From contig NZ_JAPMLL010000010.1 of NCBI RefSeq assembly GCF_026410255.1, forward strand, positions 99,426 to 163,425: a stretch of 64,000 nt of DNA, read 5' to 3'. The notes below the pieces were generated by a model. The model ran no database searches. It was not told where the DNA came from and saw nothing but the letters and a program-made list of their open reading frames with translations. Source of the DNA: Xanthomarina sp. F1114 (lineage in GTDB: Bacteria > Bacteroidota > Bacteroidia > Flavobacteriales > Flavobacteriaceae). Both the position numbers and the translations under genes were made by a program. This document shows positions 18,157-27,120 of this stretch, piece by piece. Within the stretch, counting starts at the first letter, position 1; the number at the start of each line of letters is the position of its first letter.

Positions 18157-19110
18157 TTAAAAATCAACAACCACTCCAACCCCTAGCAATTGCTTCCATT
18201 GCATCTTGGCTCCTTGGGTAAAATACTCCCCTTCTACATCAGATTCAATTTGGGTTTTTATATCATTATCGTACTTAAGATGGGATCCAAAATTGGCCTT
18301 TATAAAATTATTCACTCTAAAGTCGAAGTTAATCTGCCAATCGACGTCAATATTTCCAAAATCGTTTAAATAATCCGTATAGAAACTCACATAGTTTCCT
18401 ATAAAAACATTTTCAAATAATTGGGTTTCGTATGCACTAGTAAGCAAGATTCCTACTTCGTTTCGTATGCGCTCTCCAGCGAGAACCATATTCCCATCGT
18501 CGTCATAAACCGCGCCTACAACTCCAAACGCTCCGGCATTTGCCAATTTTTCATCTAGAACAAAGGTCGTTTTCATTGTTAGTGGCGAAAAATACAGGGA
18601 AAACTCATCAATATTTCTTCCATATTCAATACCTCCTCCAATAAACAGATAACCTGGAGCCATAAATTTAGACAACACATTGGTCTCATCGGGGTAATTA
18701 TAACCTTCCGAAAATTGCGATTTAAAATTAAATTTGGCCGAATAAAACCAATTAGTATATTCGTCCCGTTTAAAGCCTAAGGTGGAGCTAATATCAATAA
18801 TATCGTCAGTTTTTCTTAAACCTTGATCCTCTTGTTTATTAACACCATATCGAGTTATTAATAAACTATTCCATATCAAGTGTTTGTAACGGTATTTTAA
18901 GGAACTCTCAAAATTGATTAAAACTGAGATAGAGTTACTTCCTCCTGAATTCCAATTTACAAAAGCCACTTCACTCATAAGCATGCTGGCTTTGTTTTTA
19001 AGTGTCCATTTTGGAACATTGATGTTTTCTATTTTAAAAAACAACGAGTCCGGTTGCGCAAATGCAAATTGAAAACTAATTAGAAATAAAACAAAAACAA
19101 ACTTCTTCAC
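18157..19110 (-). CDS. DUF3078 domain-containing secreted/outer membrane protein
   Basis: A 317-residue protein with a signal peptide (MKKFVFVLFLISFQFAFA, cleavage before QPD). It continues with WTLKNKASMLMSEVAFVNWN, then alternating beta-strand segments rich in Tyr, Asn and Phe and ending in a terminal aromatic residue (VGVVVDF), as expected for an outer membrane beta-barrel. The sequence pattern fits DUF3078, a Bacteroidota-specific family of unknown function. It follows purM by 18 bases on the same strand and may be co-transcribed. Confidence 0.85.
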   Translation of the reverse strand: MKKFVFVLFLISFQFAFAQPDSLFFKIENINVPKWTLKNKASMLMSEVAFVNWNSGGSNSISVLINFESSLKYRYKHLIWNSLLITRYGVNKQEDQGLRKTDDIIDISSTLGFKRDEYTNWFYSAKFNFKSQFSEGYNYPDETNVLSKFMAPGYLFIGGGIEYGRNIDEFSLYFSPLTMKTTFVLDEKLANAGAFGVVGAVYDDDGNMVLAGERIRNEVGILLTSAYETQLFENVFIGNYVSFYTDYLNDFGNIDVDWQINFDFRVNNFIKANFGSHLKYDNDIKTQIESDVEGEYFTQGAKMQWKQLLGVGVVVDF

Positions 19111-19128
19111 TAACTCGAAATTTTAAAC

Positions 19129-20307
19129 TTAATAAACAAATTCACCAAATTCGCTAGAAATGCTAAGTTGTTTTTTTTCTGAAGCTTCTACGCGTCCAAT
19201 AATTTTAGCATCCACATTAAAGGATTTTGAAATAGCTATAATATCTTCTGCAACCTCTGGAGACACATACAGTTCCATGCGATGTCCGCAATTAAACACT
19301 TGATACATTTCTTTCCAATCTGTTTTAGATTGTTCTTGGATAAGCTTAAACAACGGAGGAACAGAAAACATATTATCTTTTATAATATGAAGTCGATCTA
19401 CAAAGTGAAGTATTTTAGTTTGAGCGCCTCCACTACAATGAATCATTCCATGAATAGTGTCGCTCTTATATTGAGATAATATTTTTTTAATAATTGGCGC
19501 ATAGGTTCTGGTTGGCGACAAAACTAACTTTCCAGCATCTATAGGTGAATCTGCTACAGAATCTGTTAGTTTTACTTTTCCAGAATAAACTAATTCCTTT
19601 GGAACCGAAGGATCAAAACTCTCCGGATATTTTTCTGCCAAATATTTATGAAAAACATCGTGTCTAGCCGAAGTTAGACCATTACTTCCCATGCCACCAT
19701 TATATTCTTTTTCATAAGTGGCTTGCCCAAAAGATTCCATGCCAACAATTACATCTCCTGCTTTAATATTTGCATTATCAATAACATCGCTGCGCTTTAA
19801 TCTTGCGGTAACCGTGGAGTCGACAATTATAGTACGAACCAAATCTCCAACATCGGCAGTTTCTCCTCCCGTTGAATGGATTGTTACTCCAAACGATTTT
19901 AATTCTTCAATTAGCTCTTCGGTACCATTTATAATAGCCGAAAGAACTTCGCCTGGAATTAGGTTTTTATTTCTTCCAATAGTAGAAGATAACATAATAT
20001 TATCTGTAGCTCCCACACAAAGAAGATCGTCCACATTCATAATTAATGCATCCTGAGCAATTCCTTTCCAAACAGAAAGATCGCCAGTTTCCTTCCAATA
20101 CATATAAGCTAAAGAACTTTTGGTTCCTGCTCCGTCTGCATGCATAACAAGACAATGCTCTTCGCTATTGGTAAGATAATCAGGTACAATTTTACAAAAG
20201 GCTTTAGGAAAAAGACCTTTATCGATCTTTTTGATAGCATTATGCACATCTTCCTTTGAGGCCGAAACACCCCTTTGCGAATATCTTTTGCTTACTTCTC
20301 CACTCAT
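19129..20307 (-). CDS. purM: Phosphoribosylformylglycinamidine cyclo-ligase (AIR synthetase)
   Basis: A 392-residue protein when started at the ATG at 20307, giving MSGEVSKRYSQRGVSASKED. An upstream in-frame TTG at 20337 adds ten unlikely residues. The AIR synthase fold is shown by VMHADGAGTKSSLAYMYWKE, NVDDLLCVGA and IHSTGGETADVGDLVRT. It makes aminoimidazole ribotide in purine synthesis. It is longer than E. coli PurM (345 residues), as is usual in Bacteroidota. TATTTTTG at 20326-20333 (minus) is a -7 candidate 18 bases before the ATG. Confidence 0.93.
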   Translation of the reverse strand: MSGEVSKRYSQRGVSASKEDVHNAIKKIDKGLFPKAFCKIVPDYLTNSEEHCLVMHADGAGTKSSLAYMYWKETGDLSVWKGIAQDALIMNVDDLLCVGATDNIMLSSTIGRNKNLIPGEVLSAIINGTEELIEELKSFGVTIHSTGGETADVGDLVRTIIVDSTVTARLKRSDVIDNANIKAGDVIVGMESFGQATYEKEYNGGMGSNGLTSARHDVFHKYLAEKYPESFDPSVPKELVYSGKVKLTDSVADSPIDAGKLVLSPTRTYAPIIKKILSQYKSDTIHGMIHCSGGAQTKILHFVDRLHIIKDNMFSVPPLFKLIQEQSKTDWKEMYQVFNCGHRMELYVSPEVAEDIIAISKSFNVDAKIIGRVEASEKKQLSISSEFGEFVY

Positions 20308-20667
20308 AAAATTGATTTTAAAATGCAAAAATAGCAATTGTTATCTACTTATTTGGTAATAAACTGAATGGAATTAACAATAACGAACTCATTAATCTTA
20401 GATTTAACTTTTCTTTTAGAACCTCAAAAATAAAAATCAAAAGCTAGAAATAAATAACAGAAAATGTCATCTAAATTTATACACATATTTATATAAGGTT
20501 TAGAGCAAAACTGGCAACAATAAAAAGACTATTTTTCCACACAAAAAAAACACTAATTACGCTTGAAAATTTCTTTTCATGCATAACTAGTGTTTTCAAA
20601 ATCTTAACTAAAAGATTCTATTAAAATAGACTAACGTCTACTAAATTTTTTGAAACAATTTAATAAT
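20308..20667. other. Intergenic region between purM and the small secreted peptide gene
   Basis: About 360 AT-rich bases. Contents recognised are the purM -7 candidate at 20326-20333 and the hairpin at 20543-20596. No open frame with protein-like composition was found in the rest. Confidence 0.6.
20543..20596 (-). terminator. Hairpin terminator after the 42-aa secreted peptide gene
   Basis: AAAACACTA at 20547-20555 pairs with TAGTGTTTT at 20588-20596, and the pairing continues inward imperfectly (CTAATTACGC against GCATAACTAG). On the minus strand it ends in a run of T residues. Confidence 0.65.
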
Positions 20668-20796
20668 TTAAAATTTCGCTGCTTGTTGGTGAACAACTAA
20701 GTCTTTCTGCGTTTCTTTTTTATTATCGCTGTTTCTTTGCGAGAATATAAAGGTCGCAGCCATAAGCATAAGAACACTTATAATGAGCCTTTTCAT
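20668..20796 (-). CDS. Small secreted peptide (42 aa) with signal peptide
   Basis: The ATG at 20794-20796 (minus) opens a 42-residue frame starting MKRLIISVLMLMAATFIFSQ, a clear signal peptide with cleavage near SQ. A short charged mature part follows (RNSDNKKETQKDLVVHQQAAKF) and ends at TAA 20668-20670. The mature peptide would be only about 22-23 residues. It lies 184 bases downstream of the glutamine synthetase gene on the same strand. The signal peptide and the following terminator support a true gene. Function unknown. Confidence 0.6.
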   Translation of the reverse strand: MKRLIISVLMLMAATFIFSQRNSDNKKETQKDLVVHQQAAKF

Positions 20797-20980
20797 GTTA
20801 ATTTGAATAATTGATTAATAGCTCTGCTAAGATACTAATTAACAGGCTAACAAAGGACTCATACACTACTTTTTCGTTGACCTACGAATTATTTCAGACA
20901 AACTACACGATATATTGCACACAACAAATAAAACCTGACAGTTAATGGCTATTTTACAAGGTTTTGAGCTTAGTTATAAC

Positions 20981-23173
20981 TTACCTAGTAAACAATAATT
21001 CTCTGTATTTTGTTAACGGCCAAAGCTCGTCGTCTACCAATAATTCTAATTTATCGCAGTGGTATCTAATCTCATCGAAAAGAGGTTTTACCTGAAAGCA
21101 ATAGGCTTCTGCTTTTTCTTCTAAATTATCAATATGATTAGCTACTTTTCTAGCATTAATCATTTTAGTAACATTAGAGTTGATAAATTCTATATGTTCA
21201 GAGATTTCTTCGATCAAAGTCATTTGCTCTCCAGCAAATTTCTTAAACTCGACGCCATATATTTCTTTTAAACCTCTTACATTTTCAATTAAAACATTTT
21301 GGTATTTAACTGCAATTGGAACCACGTGATTTCTAGCTATATCTCCCAGAACACGACCTTCAATTTGAATATGCATTACGTAGTCTTCAAGTTCAACTTC
21401 ATAACGAGAAATACTCTCTACACGATTTAAGACATTTAATCCTTCAAACATCTTAATAGTCTTTTCAGAAATTTTAGCCTTTAAAGCTTCAGGTGTGGTT
21501 TTATAATTGCTTAAACCTCTGCGTTTAGCTTCTATTTCCCATTCTTCGCCATATCCATTTCCTTCAAATAAGATATTTTTGGACTTTTTAATATATTCTC
21601 TTAATACATTAAAGATAGCTTCGTCCTTCTTTAATCCTTTTCCTTTTTTATCAATTAAAGCATCGACCTCCGCTTTAAATTCAATTAACTGGTTAGCAAC
21701 AATTGTACTTAAAACCGTCATAGGCTTCCCACAGTTAGCTGTTGAACCTACCGCTCTAAATTCGAATTTATTCCCAGTAAACGCAAAAGAGGATGTTCTA
21801 TTTCTATCTGTATTGTCTAATAATATTTCAGGGATTTTACCAACTACATTCAACTTTAAGTCTGTTTTCTCTTCAGGCGAAAGCTTGCCGTTAGTTACAT
21901 TTTCCAATTCATCCAACACATTAGTAAGTTGTTCTCCAATAAACACGGATATAATGGCAGGAGGTGCTTCGTTGGCTCCTAAACGATGATCGTTACTAGC
22001 TGAGGCAATAGAAGCTCTTACCAGCTCTTCGTTATCGTTAACAGCTTTAATAGTGTTTATAAAGAAAGTAAGAAACTGTAAATTGCTCATTGGCGTCTTT
22101 CCAGGCCCCAGTAAATTGACCCCTGTATTGGTACTTAAGCTCCAGTTGTTATGTTTTCCCGAACCATTAACTCCTTTAAAAGGTTTTTCATGGAACAACA
22201 CCTTAAAATCATGGCGTTCTGCCACTCTATCCATAAGGTCCATAAGCAAAGAGTTATGATCTACTGCTAAATTTGCTTCGTCGAACACTGGCGCAAGCTC
22301 AAATTGATTTGGAGCCACTTCGTTGTGTCTTGTCTTAACGGGAATACCCAATAACATGCATTCGGTTTCTAAATCGCGCATAAACTGCATAGCTCGCTTA
22401 GGAATAGTTCCAAAATAATGATCGTCTAACTGTTGTCCTTTTGCAGAAGAATGCCCAAGAAGGGTTCTACCTGTTAATAGAATATCGGGTCTCGAAGCAG
22501 CCAAGCCACGGTCTATTAAAAAGTATTCTTGTTCCCACCCCAAAGAGGTATTGACTTTTTTTACATTTTTATCGAAGTATTTACATACGTCCACAGCAGC
22601 AGCATCAATAGCTTGCAGTGAGCGTAGTAACGGAGTTTTATAATCTAAAGCTTCTCCGGTATACGAAACAAATACTGTTGGAATACATAAAGTAGTTCCA
22701 TATATAAAAGCAGGAGAAGTTGGATCCCAAGCTGTATAACCACGAGCTTCAAAGGTGTTTCTAATACCGCCATTTGGAAAACTAGAGGCATCTGGTTCTT
22801 GTTGTACCAATTGTCCACCACCAAACTTTTCTATAGCTCGACCATTGCCAACAGGCTCGAAAAAAGCATCGTGTTTTTCTGCTGTTGCGCCTGTTAAAGG
22901 TTGGAACCAGTGGGTATAATGAGTAACCCCTTTAGAAATTGCCCATTCTTTCATTCCCGTAGAAATATGATCTGCGACCACCCGTTCTATTTTTGAACCA
23001 TTTAAAACAGCATCCATTACACTTACAAAAGCCTCTTTAGTAAGATATTGCCGCATTTTATCTTCGTTAAATACGTTTCTACCAAAAAGAGCAGATCTAC
23101 GTTCGTTCTCGTCTATTTTAATGGGTTTTTTATTAAGCGCTTGCTTAATGGCGTAAAATCTTAATGTGGACAT
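20981..23173 (-). CDS. glnN: Glutamine synthetase, class III
   Basis: A 730-residue GSIII, the large form typical of Bacteroidota and cyanobacteria. It begins MSTLRFYAIKQALNKKPIKI. Family features are HYTHWFQPLTGATAEKHDAF, GGQLVQQEPDASSFPNGGIR, NEVAPNQFELAPVFDEANLA and GVNGSGKHNNWSLSTN, the metal- and substrate-binding blocks. It joins ammonia to glutamate in the cytosol with ATP. TAAATTTG at 23206-23213 (minus) with TTG at 23230-23232 (16-base gap) is a plausible promoter 32 bases before the start. Confidence 0.95.
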   Translation of the reverse strand: MSTLRFYAIKQALNKKPIKIDENERRSALFGRNVFNEDKMRQYLTKEAFVSVMDAVLNGSKIERVVADHISTGMKEWAISKGVTHYTHWFQPLTGATAEKHDAFFEPVGNGRAIEKFGGGQLVQQEPDASSFPNGGIRNTFEARGYTAWDPTSPAFIYGTTLCIPTVFVSYTGEALDYKTPLLRSLQAIDAAAVDVCKYFDKNVKKVNTSLGWEQEYFLIDRGLAASRPDILLTGRTLLGHSSAKGQQLDDHYFGTIPKRAMQFMRDLETECMLLGIPVKTRHNEVAPNQFELAPVFDEANLAVDHNSLLMDLMDRVAERHDFKVLFHEKPFKGVNGSGKHNNWSLSTNTGVNLLGPGKTPMSNLQFLTFFINTIKAVNDNEELVRASIASASNDHRLGANEAPPAIISVFIGEQLTNVLDELENVTNGKLSPEEKTDLKLNVVGKIPEILLDNTDRNRTSSFAFTGNKFEFRAVGSTANCGKPMTVLSTIVANQLIEFKAEVDALIDKKGKGLKKDEAIFNVLREYIKKSKNILFEGNGYGEEWEIEAKRRGLSNYKTTPEALKAKISEKTIKMFEGLNVLNRVESISRYEVELEDYVMHIQIEGRVLGDIARNHVVPIAVKYQNVLIENVRGLKEIYGVEFKKFAGEQMTLIEEISEHIEFINSNVTKMINARKVANHIDNLEEKAEAYCFQVKPLFDEIRYHCDKLELLVDDELWPLTKYRELLFTR

Positions 23174-23301
23174 AATGTATTTGTTAGTTGTGAAATTTTA
23201 TAAGGCAAATTTATAAAAAAAATCTTTTTCAACAACACTCACCCCCTAAAAATATAGGGTGTAACCCTAAAAAAACTACAAATAACGCAAACCACCCCTA
23301 T

Positions 23302-24252
23302 CTAATCTGCAGAAAACGCTGAATAAACAAAGAAAATATAAGCACCCAGAATAATGAATCCTTTTAATCTTCCTATTTCAAACTTTTTAGGTAAAAGCAT
23401 AAAAGGAATTAAGATAGCAGAGAAACCAATCATCCAAAAAATGTCATTTGTAAGCAGCTTCGGATTGACTAAGTTTATAGGCTGTATCATGGCTGTTAGA
23501 CCAAGAACAGAAGAAATATTAAAAATATTAGAGCCAATTAAATTTCCAAGAGAAATAGCTTTTTCTTGCTTGACAGCTGCAATAACTGAGGCTGCAAGTT
23601 CTGGAACACTAGTTCCAATGGCAACCATTGTAACAGAAATAACTCGTTCGCTTACCCCATAAGATTGAGCCATTTCTTTAGCTCCAAAAACCAACCAAGA
23701 ACTACCAAAGTAGAGTGCAGAACCTCCGATTAACAACCATACTATAATTTTAAAGTTTGAAGTTTTCTGTAAAGTATCGTCAACTTCCTCAATAGCATCA
23801 GAATTTGTACCTCTTGATTTTTTTATTAATACAATTAAGAAGATAATTAGGGAAACAAAAAGAATTAAACCTTCTATAAAACTCAAAACTTCTCCACTTT
23901 TCAAAAAGAAGTACAAAAGAATGGACAAAAACATCATCATTGGCCAATTGAGCTTATAAAAATCGCTACTAATAGTCAACGGGGCAATGATAGCGGTAAT
24001 ACCCAATACCAAACCAATATTAGCTATATTAGAACCAATAACATTTCCTAAGGCTATATCTGGCGAACCATCTAAAGCTGCTTGCAAACTAACTAAAAGC
24101 TCTGGAGCTGAGGTTGCAAAAGAAACAACCGTCATACCAATTACTAGTTTAGATATATTGAATTTAAAGGATAGAGCAACTGAAGACCTTACTAAAAACT
24201 CTCCTCCTACAACCAATAAAATAAGACCTAGAACAATCCAAAGTACACTCAT
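23302..24252 (-). CDS. Calcium/sodium antiporter (CaCA family, YrbG type)
   Basis: A 316-residue membrane protein with about ten hydrophobic segments arranged as two homologous halves. The two alpha repeats are visible as FATSAPELLVSLQAALDGSP with GNVIGSNIANIGLVLG, and as IGTSVPELAASVIAAVKQEK with GNLIGSNIFNISSVLG. These acidic/Asn motifs line the ion path of K+-independent Ca2+/Na+ exchangers. It would expel Ca2+ across the inner membrane. It is transcribed alone, between glnN and the endonuclease gene. Confidence 0.93.
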   Translation of the reverse strand: MSVLWIVLGLILLVVGGEFLVRSSVALSFKFNISKLVIGMTVVSFATSAPELLVSLQAALDGSPDIALGNVIGSNIANIGLVLGITAIIAPLTISSDFYKLNWPMMMFLSILLYFFLKSGEVLSFIEGLILFVSLIIFLIVLIKKSRGTNSDAIEEVDDTLQKTSNFKIIVWLLIGGSALYFGSSWLVFGAKEMAQSYGVSERVISVTMVAIGTSVPELAASVIAAVKQEKAISLGNLIGSNIFNISSVLGLTAMIQPINLVNPKLLTNDIFWMIGFSAILIPFMLLPKKFEIGRLKGFIILGAYIFFVYSAFSAD

Positions 24253-24344
24253 AAACTATTTTTTTTTGCGAAGATAACATTTCCCTTGAAAAATTAATTA
24301 GAACAAAAGTATTCGTTATACATCAAACTCAATACTTTTTTATT

Positions 24345-24374
24345 TAAAAAAAAAGCTACTTCCAAGAGTAGCTT
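24345..24374 (-). terminator. Hairpin terminator after the endonuclease gene
   Basis: AAGCTACT at 24353-24360 pairs with AGTAGCTT at 24367-24374. On the minus strand it is followed by about nine T residues. It lies 24 bases after the endonuclease stop. Confidence 0.88.
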
Positions 24375-24397
24375 ATTTTCTATGAAGTCTTAAATAA

Positions 24398-26347
24398 TTA
24401 TTTCACAATTAGTTTTGTAACCTTGATTTTATTCTCCGATTTAAAACTCAGTAAATACATACCACTTGCTAGGTTTATATCTAAATATCCACTTTTATGA
24501 ACAACATTAGATTGCAAATGTCTTCCATCTACAGAAAATACATCGACCGTTGTTTTAGATACAATACCGTTAACAAACACCCGTCCATTTGTAGGATTAG
24601 GATATAAAGACACTTTAAGTTCTTGATTTTCATCAATACCTAAGTTTTGCTCCCATATCTCTCCCACCATATCTCCCCAGATATATTCTATTAAATCTGG
24701 TTGATCGATAAAGGGATTTCTATTAATCTGCCACTCGTAAATAATATTGTTTCTATTCATTTCAAAATCGTCTGGCGGGTCATTCCTATGCCATTCCAAC
24801 AAAGTTTGTAAATCTCCAAACTGGCCAGTTAAGCCATCGGGATAACCATTTACTATTTCTAAGCCATTATAACGAATGGCCAAATAAAACACACCACGAG
24901 CTACATCTCCTTTAAATCCTCCTAAGGTTCCTGCGGGCCCATTATACTGCCCATAAAACTGATTTCCACGACTACTATTTTCTGGACCATCGGCTGCTCT
25001 TAACGCATGTGCATCTGAGTTTCCATGACGTAAGGAATCGGCTGTTGTATCCCAAAAAACATCTTTCCCATCAGCAACCTCGTCTTCCTCAATACTATAA
25101 TATCCTGCGCGAGACCTAGGAAAGGTATGCTCTCTATTCCATTTACCTGTACTTACAGAAGTTGTTTGATAATCCAACTTTGGTCTTCCTTGCTCTAAAT
25201 ACACCAACCACACTTCATTACTGTTTTCCGGATTTTGATCTGCTTCTTTTAAAATATCAATAACATCTGCATAAGTTTGAGCTCTTACTACATTTGGATC
25301 TGCTATAATATCTTGTAATGCCTGACGCAAACCTTCGTCTGCTAAACCATCTAAGCTATTGTAATAATTATTTGGCTGTGCACTTAAAACATTGCCATAA
25401 GTAGAGTTTATTGGCGTTCCGAAAGGAGCTACGGTAAAATCGTTGTCCACAACACGGACTAATAAAAAGTTATTATAAGGAATATATGGCCATTGTAAAT
25501 CTGAGAATTTAATAATAAGTTCTTCGTCTCCTTCATCAAAATCATCATCTACTAATGTTATTGTAGTTGTTACAATGTTTTGACCAGTTGGAATTGTAAG
25601 GGTTGTGTTTCCAGTAAAATCATCCTCATCAAATCCATAGTTATTTAAAGAAATAGTAAAGGTAACATCCTCGGTTACATTTTCCTGTGAAGTAAACACA
25701 ATATCAAAAACATCTCCTTCATTATATTGTGTATACTCAGTTGATATTGAAAGAGCATTAAAAACCTCTCCACCACCATTGTTTAATAGTCTTGGTGTTG
25801 GCACACCTACACTATAGGTCCCATCATCATTTCTTTGTATGGAGTTCGTATTATTTCCTGGTCCTTCGTTTATTTGTTCTGTCAGCCCTAAAAGTTGTAA
25901 TAAGCCAGTAGCCTCAGAGTCGTTAGTTCCATAAACCAACGCATCAATTAAATTAGTTTGGGTGGCAAGCGTACCTTCAGGAAAATCTTCTTCATTGCCT
26001 AAATAAATCCCCACGGCATCTGCCCCATTCTGAATAACATTTGGTGAAATTAACAACTGAGGAAAAGGAGTTACAAAACTACTCCCTATTAATAGTAAGC
26101 CATTGATGTCTGTAGTATATCCATTTAGATCAATAGTCATATAGCTAGAGTTTCCTCCAGAGATCGAACCATTAAAAAACACGAGAACATAGCCATCTAA
26201 AGAAGCGTAAGGTGTATCTGATTTGAGTTCAACAAACTCCTTATCGTCAATTCCAGGAGTATCACAATCCAGTTCGTTTATTACTAACTGCGAATAAGAT
26301 AATTGTCCAATAAATAAGAAGCTAAGAAAAGTAATTAATTGTTTCAT
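24398..26347 (-). CDS. Secreted endonuclease I family protein with lamin-tail-like and Calx-beta-like domains and type A T9SS sorting signal
   Basis: A 649-residue multidomain exported protein. The signal peptide is MKQLITFLSFLFIGQLSYSQ. Residues 21-180 resemble a lamin-tail-like beta domain (LVINELDCDTPGIDDKEFVE). Residues about 195-300 resemble a Calx-beta domain (TITLVDDDFDEGDEELIIKF). Residues about 335-565 are endonuclease I, with WNREHTFPRSRAG and later RGNQFYGQYNGPAGTLGGFK and RNDPPDDFEMNRNN. The last 75 residues (LYPNPTNGRVFVNG to VTKLIV) are a type A T9SS C-terminal domain. It should cleave extracellular DNA or RNA at the cell surface or outside, for nutrient scavenging or biofilm turnover. 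Confidence 0.92.
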   Translation of the reverse strand: MKQLITFLSFLFIGQLSYSQLVINELDCDTPGIDDKEFVELKSDTPYASLDGYVLVFFNGSISGGNSSYMTIDLNGYTTDINGLLLIGSSFVTPFPQLLISPNVIQNGADAVGIYLGNEEDFPEGTLATQTNLIDALVYGTNDSEATGLLQLLGLTEQINEGPGNNTNSIQRNDDGTYSVGVPTPRLLNNGGGEVFNALSISTEYTQYNEGDVFDIVFTSQENVTEDVTFTISLNNYGFDEDDFTGNTTLTIPTGQNIVTTTITLVDDDFDEGDEELIIKFSDLQWPYIPYNNFLLVRVVDNDFTVAPFGTPINSTYGNVLSAQPNNYYNSLDGLADEGLRQALQDIIADPNVVRAQTYADVIDILKEADQNPENSNEVWLVYLEQGRPKLDYQTTSVSTGKWNREHTFPRSRAGYYSIEEDEVADGKDVFWDTTADSLRHGNSDAHALRAADGPENSSRGNQFYGQYNGPAGTLGGFKGDVARGVFYLAIRYNGLEIVNGYPDGLTGQFGDLQTLLEWHRNDPPDDFEMNRNNIIYEWQINRNPFIDQPDLIEYIWGDMVGEIWEQNLGIDENQELKVSLYPNPTNGRVFVNGIVSKTTVDVFSVDGRHLQSNVVHKSGYLDINLASGMYLLSFKSENKIKVTKLIVK

Positions 26348-26554
26348 ATAGTAAGTTTATAACAAATGTAAGCTACACTTTAGCTTATAAATTGCTGTCA
26401 ATATTATTAAAAAGCTAAATTTAACAACTTTTAGAGAATAAAACACAATTGAAATGAATGTATTACTTTTGTGTTGAAAAACAGAAATAGAAAAATTATC
26501 TATCGTCAAATTAAAATATTTCTATAACTAGTAAGACACCTTTTCCTCGAAAAC

Positions 26555-26707
26555 ATGAAAAAAAAATTCTTTAAATTTTTAGCCAAAGTAAATAAAGCCT
26601 TACTTCCTAGTTACACGAAACAAGGTTTGGACTTAAGTAAAGCCAGCAAATTCCAGATGGCTATTTTTGGATGGAGATTGTACGTTACAAAAAATGCTTT
26701 AGATTAA
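26555..26707 (+). CDS. Small conserved flavobacterial protein (50 aa), often mislabelled SsrA-binding protein
   Basis: The ATG at 26555 opens a 50-residue basic frame, MKKKFFKFLAKVNKALLPSY followed by TKQGLDLSKASKFQMAIFGW and RLYVTKNALD, ending at TAA 26705-26707. The pattern of basic N-terminus, LPSYTKQ-LDLSKA and IxGWRxYVTxNALD is one I recognise from short flavobacterial proteins that databases often name SsrA-binding protein. It is far too short to be SmpB (about 150 residues), so that name should not be carried over. It could be a small membrane-surface or nucleic-acid-binding peptide. It sits just upstream of tRNA-Arg. Confidence 0.7.
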   Translation: MKKKFFKFLAKVNKALLPSYTKQGLDLSKASKFQMAIFGWRLYVTKNALD

Positions 26708-26718
26708 TTAGATTTCTT

Positions 26719-26749
26719 TTTGAGGTTTCAATAATTAAGAATATATTTG
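26719..26749 (+). promoter_or_regulatory. Promoter of tRNA-Arg
   Basis: TTTG at 26719-26722 and TATATTTG at 26742-26749 are 19 bases apart, a full match to the Bacteroidota consensus. The -7 element ends 12 bases before the first base of the tRNA. Confidence 0.8.
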
Positions 26750-26761
26750 CACCTCCAAAAA

Positions 26762-26835
26762 GGCCTCGTGGCGCAACTGAATAGCGCACTTGATTACGGC
26801 TCAAGAGGTTACAGGTTTGAATCCTGTCGAGGTCA
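26762..26835 (+). tRNA. tRNA-Arg (anticodon ACG)
   Basis: A 74-base cloverleaf. The acceptor stem GGCCTCG pairs with CGAGGTC (one G-U), the D arm is GCGC...GCGC, and the anticodon stem CTTGA/TCAAG encloses the loop TTACGGC with anticodon ACG. The T arm is ACAGG/CCTGT with TTTGAAT as loop. The discriminator is A and CCA is not encoded. The first anticodon base is normally edited to inosine to read CGU, CGC and CGA. Confidence 0.95.
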
Positions 26836-26846
26836 CAACAAACAAT

Positions 26847-26880
26847 AAACCACATTCTTTTAAGATTGTGGTTTTTTTTA
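26847..26880 (+). terminator. Hairpin terminator after tRNA-Arg
   Basis: AACCACATTCTT pairs with AAGATTGTGGTT with one mismatch, followed by eight T residues. Confidence 0.85.
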
Positions 26881-27063
26881 TAAACATGCTGAAGTTAATT
26901 TATTTAACTTTCCATAATTAATTATTTGCCTAATTAACTATACCTATGTTTATAATTATCTATAATGAATTCTCAATTTCATAAACAACCTACCAGCAAC
27001 CACCTCCTCTCCAGTAAATTAAATACTACATTTTTGAACTTTAACAATACTTTACATATTCTC

Positions 27064-27083
27064 AGTTCGGTTCGCACCGAACT
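27064..27083. promoter_or_regulatory. Perfect palindrome (probable operator) upstream of the META gene cluster
   Basis: AGTTCGGTTCGCACCGAACT consists of two exact 8-base inverted arms around TCGC. It covers the space where the -33 element is expected and ends 5 bases before the -7 element at 27089. Its G+C content is much higher than the surrounding DNA. This geometry suits a dimeric repressor or activator site. The regulator is unknown and no regulator gene is nearby. Confidence 0.65.
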
Positions 27084-27088
27084 AATCG

Positions 27089-27096
27089 TATATTTG
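27089..27096 (+). promoter_or_regulatory. -7 promoter element of the META cluster
   Basis: TATATTTG matches TAnnTTTG, 24 bases before the META ATG at 27121. At the -33 position only TTCG is found (27066-27069, within the palindrome), suggesting a promoter that needs an activator or is controlled at that site. Confidence 0.65.
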
Positions 27097-27120
27097 TAAG
27101 TGGAACGTTAAATTATAAAA

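Noticed and set aside
26962..27060. Search for a small gene between tRNA-Arg and the META promoter
   Set aside because: Only short frames with random composition were found.
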